DNA of 5,279 nt, taken from Candidatus Rokubacteria bacterium RIFCSPLOWO2_02_FULL_72_37 (GTDB lineage Bacteria; Methylomirabilota; Methylomirabilia; Rokubacteriales; CSP1-6). Shown here piece by piece: positions 1 to 5,279 of this stretch. The translations under genes and the position numbers were made by a program. The first letter of the stretch is position 1, and every line of letters begins with the position of its first letter. The notes below the pieces were generated by a model. It saw only the letters and a list, made by a program, of their open reading frames with translations. It ran no database searches and was not told where the DNA came from. The stretch is from contig MGCE01000105.1 of assembly GCA_001790315.1 (NCBI GenBank), positions 1 to 5,279 on the forward strand, given 5' to 3'.

Positions 1-1
1 G

Positions 2-607
2 GGCTACCGCCTCGGGCCGCTCGATCTCTCCACGCGCTTCATGTACACGCCGGGCCAGGAGACGCAGCACCGGGTGGCGAACGGCTCGGACATCGGCTAC
101 TGGCAGACCCCTGTGGACTCGGGCTTCGCGTACTTCACGGGCTACACCGAGATCCAGACTTCCCAGGTGGAGTACAACAATGCGCTGCTCTCGGGCTGCC
201 CGGGTTGCACGCTCAGGGAGAACCCGAGCTACGACAAGTACGGGCGGATCATGTGGGCCGTCAAGGCCGACTACTCGCTGACGCCCGCGCTCAACTTCTA
301 CGGCATCATCAACATGAGCTGGACCGACGAGGACGTGGACAACACGAAGATCGTCGGCGCGACCGGCTCGATCGCGAGCCAGCGCGGTGACCAGATCCGG
401 GGTGAGGAGAACTACCTCGGCACCGAGCTGGACCTCGGGATGACTTGGCGCTTCGCCCCGAACACGGCGCTCGACCTCGTGTGGGCGTACATGTGGACGG
501 GCAGCGCGCACGACCAGTCCACCAACGCCGCCAACCAGGCGGCGGGCGTCGTCAACGACGCCAAGGACGTCTACAAGGCGGTCGCCCGCATCCGCTTCAC
601 GTTCTAA
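2..607 (+). CDS. C-terminal part of an outer-membrane beta-barrel (porin-like) protein, 5' truncated
   Basis: The reading frame is open from base 2 to the TAA at 605-607 and gives 201 residues; the start lies outside the window, so the internal ATG at 41 should not be taken as the start. The sequence looks like an outer-membrane barrel. It has repeated amphipathic strand-turn-strand units (for example IMWAVKADYSLTPALNFYGI and LGTELDLGMTWRFAPNTAL), many Tyr, Trp and Phe residues at strand ends, Gly/Asn/Asp-rich loops, and a final strand KAVARIRFTF with a C-terminal Phe, the usual recognition signal for the BAM assembly machinery. A loop contains the pair CPGC (197-208), unusual for this class. 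It is followed after 26 nt by an intrinsic terminator, so it is the last gene of its transcript. Family and substrate cannot be named from this fragment; a porin or a non-transporting barrel are both possible. Confidence 0.8.
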   Translation, partial: GYRLGPLDLSTRFMYTPGQETQHRVANGSDIGYWQTPVDSGFAYFTGYTEIQTSQVEYNNALLSGCPGCTLRENPSYDKYGRIMWAVKADYSLTPALNFYGIINMSWTDEDVDNTKIVGATGSIASQRGDQIRGEENYLGTELDLGMTWRFAPNTALDLVWAYMWTGSAHDQSTNAANQAAGVVNDAKDVYKAVARIRFTF

Positions 608-633
608 GGTTCCAGGGCGTAGCCAGGAGCACC

Positions 634-674
634 GGGAGGGCATGGGGGTCACCCCCCATGCCCTCCCACTTTTT
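634..674 (+). terminator. Strong rho-independent terminator after the porin-like gene
   Basis: The arm GGGAGGGCATGGGGG at 634-648 pairs perfectly with CCCCCATGCCCTCCC at 653-667, giving a 15-bp stem closed by the 4-nt loop TCAC (649-652). It is followed two bases later by a run of five T (670-674). The stem starts 26 nt after the porin stop codon. The T-run is only on the + side, so termination is predicted for rightward transcription only. Confidence 0.92.
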
Positions 675-680
675 CGTCGG

Positions 681-689
681 TGGTATAGT
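681..689 (+). promoter_or_regulatory. Candidate extended -10 promoter element (TGG-TATAGT)
   Basis: TATAGT at 684-689 differs from the sigma-70-type -10 consensus TATAAT at one base and is preceded by TGG at 681-683, matching the extended -10 form TGn. No -35 box is visible at the expected spacing (about 661-666 is CCCTCC), which extended -10 promoters can tolerate. The usual 6-8 nt distance puts the transcription start at about 696-697, the A of the ATG of the next gene. An AT-rich hexamer stands out in this GC-rich context, but the element is short and unproven. Confidence 0.45.
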
Positions 690-696
690 GCCGGTG

Positions 697-2586
697 ATGA
701 TCCGCACGCGATCCCCCCTCGGTGCGCTCGCCCTCGGCGTGGGGCTCCTCGTCCTGGCGGCGGCGCCCGGCGCCGGTGCCCAGTCGGCTGCGCCGCCGGC
801 CCGGGAGGCGCCGTCGGCCTCGAGCTCCCTCCGCGTGATCGCCGAGCAGGTGGCCCGGCTCTTCCCGGTGGTCCAGACCGACGTGATCGAGGTGTCGGGC
901 GAGCGTGTCACCCTCGCGGCCGGCCGCCAGCAGGGGGTCGTTCCCGGCATCGAGCTGATCGCCTATCGTGAGGGACGGGAGCTCTACCACCCGACGACCA
1001 AGCAGCTCCTCGGGCGCACCGAGGAGACCGTCGGGCGCATGGTCGTCACGGAGGTCGCCGACCGGTACGCGGTGGCGACGCTCGCGCCAGGCGCCCGGGA
1101 GGCGCCGCGCCCGGGTGACAAGGCGCGCGTCGCGGCCGGCCGCGTCAAGCTCGCCATCGTGCCGCTGGTCTCCGGGGTCAGGGCCCGGCTCGTCGAGGCG
1201 GCGACCTACGACCTCGTCCAGGAGCTCGAGCGGACGGGCCGCTTCCAGGTCGTGTTCGGCGAGCAGGTCTCCGTCTGGCTCGCCGAGCGGAAGATCCCCG
1301 CCGCGGAGTTCGTGCGGGGCCGCGGCGTGCGGGAGGCCCAGGACCGACTCAAGCTCTCCCACATGCTGGCGGTGCACTACACGATGGCGCAGGGCAAGGC
1401 GTTCATGGACCTGCGGGTCTTCTCGAGCGTCCTCGAGCAGCCGCTCTTGCAGCAGGCGCTCTTCGTTCCGCCGTCGGTCCGGCCGGCGCCCACCCAGCAG
1501 TTCTCCACGGGGCCGGGAGGCGAGGGCGCGCCGGTCCAGCGGCGCTCGCTTCTCGCGCGCCTCCTGTCGGGCAACTTCGAGCCGAACACGTACTCCGCGG
1601 GCGCATCCGCGATCCCGCTCCGCTCGCTCGCGGTCTTCCCGTTCTCGGTGCTGTCGATGGACGTCGCGATCGGGAAGGACACGGTCCCGCGCATCGTGCT
1701 GACGGACGGCCAGCGCGTCTTCCAGTACCGGCTCGTCGGCGAGAAGCTCGAGCCGGAGTGGACATACAGCAAGCTCATGGTCGGCAGCATCCTGGGCGTG
1801 CAGTTCGCCGACCTCGACGGTGACGGCGTCCTGGACGTGGTCGTGAATCGCCAGGACGCGAAGCTCGGGATGCTCTCCTACATCCTGACGACGCGGGCCG
1901 GCCGGCCGGCGGTGCTGGCCGAGGACCTCCCGCTGATCCTGCTGGCCCTGGACGAGCGCGGCGCCGGCGTGGCGCACGAGGTCTGGGGGCAGCCCATGAA
2001 CGCGTACACGTTCTTCTCGCGCGGCGCGGTGACCCGCTACGTCCTGAAGGACAGCGACCTCGTCGCCGCAGGCCAGGCGCGCCCGCACGACTTCTTCCGG
2101 CTGACGGGCGCGACCTTTGCGAGCCTGGCGCCGAAGGACAAGGCCCAGCGCGTGCTCGCCTTCATCGACGAGCAGAGTCGCCTCGTGGTCGCGGAGAACG
2201 GCCAGGAGATCTGGCGCTCCTCCGCCGCGGTGGGCCGCGGGCTCGCCCAGGCGCGGCTGGAGATCCAGCAGTCCCGGACCGCGGTCGACAAGTTCTTCCG
2301 GATGGAGCCGATCCCGCTCGCCGTGGACCTCGACGGGGACGGCGTCCAGGAGATCGTCGTGCCCGTGAACGACGAGGAGGCGGGTCGCCTCGTGGTGATC
2401 TTCCGCGGGCCGACGGGGCTGCGCACGCAGGTGGTCGCCTCCGGAAGCGAGGGCGTCGTCACCGGGATGGGCGCGGTCCCCGGCAGCGACGGCGGCTTCC
2501 CTTCGCTCGTCATGGCGGTGGTGAAGCGGAGCGGTCTCCTCGGAACGAGCGGCGACACGCAGCTCATCATGACCGTTCCCGAGTAG
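697..2586 (+). CDS. Exported FlgT-C-like / TolB-like / FG-GAP (VCBS) repeat protein, function unknown
   Basis: This gene encodes 629 residues. Residues 1-29 look like a Sec signal peptide: MIRTR, then a hydrophobic stretch rich in Ala, Leu and Gly, ending in AGA-Q; there is no lipobox Cys. Residues about 57-147 resemble the FlgT C-terminal domain (DVIEVSGERVTLAAG, QQGVVPGIELIAYREG, then LGR and GRMVVTEV). Residues about 149-258 resemble the TolB-N/FlgT-middle fold (KLAIVPLVSG, then DLVQELERTGRFQVV). A Pro/Gly/Gln-rich linker (about 259-303) leads to a likely beta-propeller region with two calcium-loop motifs, DLDGDGVLD (372-380) and DLDGDGVQE (544-552). The protein contains no cysteine. An envelope or periplasmic role is inferred; no reaction can be assigned, and the domain matches are by eye. 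ATG 697 was chosen because it opens the signal peptide (GTG 694 is possible). ATGs further upstream in frame (445, 658) lie in the porin gene or in the terminator stem. No good Shine-Dalgarno precedes it. It probably heads the hisS-aspS transcript. Confidence 0.82.
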   Translation: MIRTRSPLGALALGVGLLVLAAAPGAGAQSAAPPAREAPSASSSLRVIAEQVARLFPVVQTDVIEVSGERVTLAAGRQQGVVPGIELIAYREGRELYHPTTKQLLGRTEETVGRMVVTEVADRYAVATLAPGAREAPRPGDKARVAAGRVKLAIVPLVSGVRARLVEAATYDLVQELERTGRFQVVFGEQVSVWLAERKIPAAEFVRGRGVREAQDRLKLSHMLAVHYTMAQGKAFMDLRVFSSVLEQPLLQQALFVPPSVRPAPTQQFSTGPGGEGAPVQRRSLLARLLSGNFEPNTYSAGASAIPLRSLAVFPFSVLSMDVAIGKDTVPRIVLTDGQRVFQYRLVGEKLEPEWTYSKLMVGSILGVQFADLDGDGVLDVVVNRQDAKLGMLSYILTTRAGRPAVLAEDLPLILLALDERGAGVAHEVWGQPMNAYTFFSRGAVTRYVLKDSDLVAAGQARPHDFFRLTGATFASLAPKDKAQRVLAFIDEQSRLVVAENGQEIWRSSAAVGRGLAQARLEIQQSRTAVDKFFRMEPIPLAVDLDGDGVQEIVVPVNDEEAGRLVVIFRGPTGLRTQVVASGSEGVVTGMGAVPGSDGGFPSLVMAVVKRSGLLGTSGDTQLIMTVPE

Positions 2587-2631
2587 ATGCTGCACCTGTA
2601 CGGGGCCGTGGCGCCCCGGGTCTCGCAGTGA
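2587..2631 (+). other. Possible 14-codon coupling mini-ORF between the exported protein gene and hisS
   Basis: An ATG at 2587 directly follows the TAG stop at 2584-2586 and opens a 14-residue frame, MLHLYGAVAPRVSQ, whose TGA (2629-2631) overlaps the GTG start of hisS at 2628. This would let ribosomes finishing the upstream gene restart here and again at hisS, which itself has no clear Shine-Dalgarno. It has only one His codon, so it is not a classic histidine attenuator leader. The arrangement may be chance; no Shine-Dalgarno is visible before this ATG. Confidence 0.25.
2601..2618 (+). promoter_or_regulatory. Small GC hairpin upstream of the hisS start
   Basis: CGGGGC (2601-2606) pairs with GCCCCG (2613-2618) around the 6-nt loop CGTGGC. 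No T-run follows, so it is not an intrinsic terminator. It ends 9 nt before the hisS GTG and could affect ribosome access, but a 6-bp stem is unremarkable at this GC content. Confidence 0.25.
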
Positions 2632-3905
2632 TCCGCTCGGTCCGCGGAGTCCACGACATCCTCCCGACGGAGGCCGCGAAGTGGCAGCGCGTCGAGCGCG
2701 CCGCGCGCGGGGTGTTCGAGGCCTACGGCTACGCCGAGATCCGTCTGCCGCTCTTCGAGCGCACCGAGCTGTTCGCGCGCGGGATCGGCGAGGCGACCGA
2801 CATCGTCCAGAAGGAGATGTACACGTTCGACGATCGGAGCGGCGAGTCCCTGACGCTCCGGCCGGAGGCCACCGCCGGGCTCCTGCGCGCGTACATCGAG
2901 CACGGGCTCCACGTGCAGCCCAAGCCCGTCAAGCTCTACACGCTGGGCCCGATGTTCCGCTACGAGCGTCCCCAGGCGGGCCGCTACCGCCAGTTCCACC
3001 AGCTCGACATCGAGGCGCTCGGCGACGACCACGCCGCGCTCGACGCCGAGGTGATCACGATGCTCGTCGAGTTGTTCCGGCGGCTCGGGCTCGCGGACCG
3101 GCTCGAGGTCGAGGTGAACTCGCTGGGCGACGAGGCGAGCGCCTGCCGGCCGCGCTACCGGGCCGAGCTGGTCGCATATCTGCGAACGCGTGCGGACCGA
3201 CTCTGCGAGGAGTGCCGGGAGCGCACCGAGAAGAACCCCCTCCGGGTGCTCGACTGCAAGACGCCGGGGTGCCGGCCGGTGCTGGACGGCGCGCCGGTGC
3301 TCGGCGACTTCCTGTGCGCGGACTGTACGACGCACTTCGCGAAGACGCGCGAGTACCTCGACGCCTCGAGCGTCCGGCACGTGGTCAGCCCGCGCCTCGT
3401 CCGCGGGCTCGACTACTACGTGCGGACGACGTTCGAGCTGACCACGACCGAGCTGGGCGCGCAGAACGCGGTCGCCGGCGGCGGGCGCTACGACGGGCTC
3501 ATCAAGCTGCTCGGCGGGCCGCCGGATCCGGGCATCGGCTTCGCCGTCGGCGTCGAGCGGGTCGTCCAGCTCCTGCCCGACGCGGGATCGCCGGCCGGCG
3601 CGGAGCGCCGCACTCCCCGGGTCTTCCTGATCCCGCTCGGCGAGCCGGCCCTCGGGCGGATGCTGGCGACCGCGACCGGGCTGCGCGCGCGGGGCCTCGT
3701 GGTCGAGGTCGGCTACGGCGGGCGCAAGCTCGGCCGGGAGCTGGAGCGCGCCGGCAGACTCGGCGCGAGCCACGCGGTGATCGTGGGCGAGGCGGAGCTC
3801 GAGCGCGGCGAGGCGATCGTGAAGGAGATGGCGTCGGGCGCGCAACGGGTGGTGAAGCTCGGCGAGCTGGCGGAGCAGCTCCTGGCGCTGGGAGGACGCG
3901 CGTGA
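2628..3905 (+). CDS. hisS: Histidyl-tRNA synthetase (HisRS), class II
   Basis: This enzyme ligates histidine to tRNA-His using ATP, as a cytoplasmic homodimer. The 425 residues match the usual bacterial length. The N-terminus SVRGVHDILP (4-13) is typical. TLRPEATAGLLRAYI (76-90) and the motif 2 segment YTLGPMFRYERPQAGRYRQF (104-123) form the ATP and tRNA acceptor site. LVRGLDYYVRTTFE (257-270) is the HisA signature, with the Arg at 259 that promotes activation of histidine. AVAGGGRYDGL (281-291) and GIGFAVGVER (302-311, motif 3) complete the core. Residues about 330-425 form the anticodon-binding domain. The insertion domain carries six cysteines (193, 196, 210, 215, 230, 233), suggesting metal binding. 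Start: GTG 2628 gives the family N-terminus, and no ATG, GTG or TTG lies in frame within the gap upstream. There is no clear Shine-Dalgarno, so translational coupling is likely. The 3' end overlaps aspS by 4 nt (GTGA). No T-box or His leader is visible. Confidence 0.97.
   Translation: MIRSVRGVHDILPTEAAKWQRVERAARGVFEAYGYAEIRLPLFERTELFARGIGEATDIVQKEMYTFDDRSGESLTLRPEATAGLLRAYIEHGLHVQPKPVKLYTLGPMFRYERPQAGRYRQFHQLDIEALGDDHAALDAEVITMLVELFRRLGLADRLEVEVNSLGDEASACRPRYRAELVAYLRTRADRLCEECRERTEKNPLRVLDCKTPGCRPVLDGAPVLGDFLCADCTTHFAKTREYLDASSVRHVVSPRLVRGLDYYVRTTFELTTTELGAQNAVAGGGRYDGLIKLLGGPPDPGIGFAVGVERVVQLLPDAGSPAGAERRTPRVFLIPLGEPALGRMLATATGLRARGLVVEVGYGGRKLGRELERAGRLGASHAVIVGEAELERGEAIVKEMASGAQRVVKLGELAEQLLALGGRA
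3890..3895 (+). promoter_or_regulatory. Ribosome binding site of aspS inside the hisS 3' end
   Basis: GGGAGG lies within the last hisS codons with a 6-nt spacer to the GTG at 3902. It is a strong Shine-Dalgarno match and supports GTG 3902 as the aspS start. hisS has no comparable site. Confidence 0.8.
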
Positions 3906-5279
3906 CCGAGGGGCTCGGCGACTGGACGCGGACCCACACCTGCGGCGAGCTGCGCGCCGCGGACGCCGGCCGCACCGTGACCCTCATGGGCTGGGTGCAC
4001 CGGCGGCGCGACCACGGCGGGCTCGTCTTCCTCGACCTGCGCGACCGGACAGGGCTCGCCCAGTGCGTGTTCAACCCCGCGACCAGCTCGGGCGCGCACG
4101 GCCGCGCGGAAGCGGTGCGGGGCGAGTTCGTCCTGGCCGTGCGCGGTACCGTGGCGCGCCGCCCGGCCGGCACGGAGAACCCGAAGCTCGCGACCGGCGA
4201 GGTCGAGGTCCACGCGGCCGAGCTCCGCATCCTGAACGAGGCGCGCCCGCTCCCGTTCCCGATCGAGGGTGAGGCCGAGGTCGACGAGCTCGTGCGGCTC
4301 CAGTTCCGCTATCTCGATCTGCGCCGCCCCTCGCTCTACCGGAACTTCGCGCTGCGCGACGCCGTGTGCCGTGCCGTGCGCGACCACCTGCACCAGCACG
4401 GGTTCCTCGAGGTGGAGACGCCGTTCCTCACGCGCTCGACGCCCGAGGGGGCGCGCGACTTCCTGGTCCCGAGCCGCCTGAGCCCGGGGAGCTTCTACGC
4501 GCTCCCGCAGTCACCCCAGCTCTTCAAGCAGCTCCTGATGGTGGCGGGCTTCGAGCGGTACTTCCAGATCGTCCGCTGCTTCCGCGACGAAGATCTTCGG
4601 CGCGACCGGCAGCCCGAGTTCACGCAGATCGACATCGAGACGTCGTTCCTGGGCCGCGAGGACTTCCTGGCGCTCATCGAGGGTATGGTCGCGGCGGTCA
4701 TCCGGTCGGTGGCCGGCGTCGAGGTGACGCGGCCGTTCGCCCGGCTCACGTACGCGGAGGCGCTCGCCCGGTACGGCTCGGACAAGCCGGACACCCGCTT
4801 CGGGCTCGAGCTCGTCGACGTCACCGCCCTCTTCCGCGGCGGCGCGTTCCAGGCCTTCGCCCAGGTGGTCGAGGCGGGCGGCGTCGTGAAGGCGCTGCGT
4901 GTCCCCGGCGCCGGCGCCCTCTCGCGCAAGGAGGCCGACGACCTCGTGGCGGCGGCGAAGTCGTACGGGGCGAAGGGGCTCGTCTGGGCGAGGGTGACGG
5001 CCGAGGGGATCGGATCGCCCGTCGCGAAGTTCCTGGAGCCGGTCCGGCCGGCGCTGCTCGACGCGCTCGGCGCCGGCGCCGGGGACCTCGTGCTGCTCGT
5101 TGGCGACGCGATGCCGACCGCGGCGCTCGTGCTCGGGCGCCTGCGCACGGACCTCGCGCGGCGACACGGCCTCGTTCCTGCGGGGGGCTATGCGCTCCTC
5201 TGGGTCGTCGACTTCCCGATGTTCGAGTGGAGCGCCGAGGAGCGGCGCTGGCAGGCGATGCACCATCCCTTCACCGCGC
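3902..5279 (+). CDS. aspS: Aspartyl-tRNA synthetase (AspRS), bacterial type, 3' truncated
   Basis: This class II enzyme charges tRNA-Asp with aspartate in the cytoplasm. The frame stays open to the window edge, giving 459 residues of about 590. Residues 1 to about 118 form the OB-fold anticodon-binding domain (THTCGELR, then GWVHRRRDHGGLVFLDLRDR). The catalytic core follows, with RYLDLRRP (136-143), motif 1 region FLEVETPFLT (168-177), flipping loop TPEGARDFLVPSR (180-192), Asp-binding QSPQLFKQ (203-210) and motif 2 FRDEDLRRDRQPEFTQID (227-244). Residues about 293-425 are the GAD insertion, which marks the bacterial rather than the archaeal or eukaryotic type (LRVPGAGALSRKEADD, KSYGAKGLVW, GSPVAKFL). 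The core then resumes with LLWVVDFPMFE (432-442) and MHHPFTA (453-459). Motif 3 and the C-terminus lie beyond the window. His38 and Gly90 occupy positions linked to non-discriminating tRNA recognition. The start is GTG 3902, with a strong Shine-Dalgarno and a 4-nt overlap with hisS. Confidence 0.97.
   Translation, partial: MTEGLGDWTRTHTCGELRAADAGRTVTLMGWVHRRRDHGGLVFLDLRDRTGLAQCVFNPATSSGAHGRAEAVRGEFVLAVRGTVARRPAGTENPKLATGEVEVHAAELRILNEARPLPFPIEGEAEVDELVRLQFRYLDLRRPSLYRNFALRDAVCRAVRDHLHQHGFLEVETPFLTRSTPEGARDFLVPSRLSPGSFYALPQSPQLFKQLLMVAGFERYFQIVRCFRDEDLRRDRQPEFTQIDIETSFLGREDFLALIEGMVAAVIRSVAGVEVTRPFARLTYAEALARYGSDKPDTRFGLELVDVTALFRGGAFQAFAQVVEAGGVVKALRVPGAGALSRKEADDLVAAAKSYGAKGLVWARVTAEGIGSPVAKFLEPVRPALLDALGAGAGDLVLLVGDAMPTAALVLGRLRTDLARRHGLVPAGGYALLWVVDFPMFEWSAEERRWQAMHHPFTA

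Noticed and set aside
41..607. ATG 41 as the true start of the porin-like gene
   Set aside because: The frame is open back to base 2 and the residues before Met are strand-like (LDLSTRF), so the gene continues beyond the window.
445..696. Longer N-terminus for the exported protein from ATG 445 or ATG 658
   Set aside because: The extension reads through the porin gene or the terminator stem and gives an Arg/Gly-rich stretch ahead of an otherwise normal signal peptide.
697..783. Lipoprotein signal for the exported protein
   Set aside because: No cysteine anywhere in the protein, so there is no lipobox.
1131..1144. Perfect 14-nt palindrome CGCGGCCGGCCGCG, with its core also found at 916-927
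   Set aside because: Both copies encode Ala-Ala-Gly-Arg within the coding frame and are explained by codon choice at this GC content.
1894..1910. GGCCGGCCGGCC run
   Set aside because: Short low-complexity stretch inside a coding region, encoding Ala-Gly-Arg-Pro; no repeat array.
649..2595. A 648-codon open frame on the minus strand opposite the exported-protein gene, and a similar 602-codon one at 2037-3845
   Set aside because: Both lie antisense to clear genes, are dominated by Arg, Glu, Asp, His and Pro in low-complexity runs, and match no family. They are expected by-products of high GC at third codon positions.
2587..2627. T-box, histidine attenuator or promoter in front of hisS
   Set aside because: The gap is only 41 nt, has no His codon run, no T-box-like stem or terminator, and no AT-rich -10-like element.

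Overview
This is a high-GC bacterial chromosomal segment with all recognisable genes on the + strand. The porin-like C-terminus ending in an aromatic residue, and an exported protein with periplasmic-type domains, point to a Gram-negative (diderm) bacterium. The GC-rich codon use, GTG starts, cysteine-rich HisRS insertion and adjacent hisS-aspS pair would fit a deltaproteobacterial-grade, NC10 or Rokubacteria-like lineage. That placement is an impression and was not tested.

Layout: (1) 2-607 is the 3' end of an outer-membrane beta-barrel protein, cut by the window's left edge. (2) 608-696 is a short intergenic region. It holds a very strong intrinsic terminator (perfect 15-bp stem, T-run) and, directly after it, an extended -10 promoter-like element whose expected start point falls on the next gene's start codon. 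(3) 697-2586 encodes a cysteine-free exported 629-residue protein with a FlgT-C-like domain, a TolB/FlgT-M-like domain and a C-terminal FG-GAP/VCBS-type region with two DLDGDG calcium-loop motifs. (4) 2587-2631 is a 41-nt junction containing a 14-codon mini-ORF that starts right after one stop codon and overlaps the next start, plus a small GC hairpin. (5) 2628-3905 is hisS (histidyl-tRNA synthetase), complete. (6) 3902-5279 is aspS (aspartyl-tRNA synthetase), overlapping hisS by 4 nt and cut by the right edge before motif 3.

The exported protein, hisS and aspS probably form one transcription unit, insulated from the porin gene by the terminator. hisS and aspS are housekeeping genes that charge tRNA with His and Asp. 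The AspRS carries His and Gly at the two anticodon-domain positions linked to relaxed (non-discriminating) tRNA recognition, so the organism may make Asn-tRNA by the Asp-tRNA/GatCAB route. I found no RNA gene, mobile element, CRISPR array or T-box leader. There is no clear new multi-gene system; the least understood item is the 629-residue exported protein.
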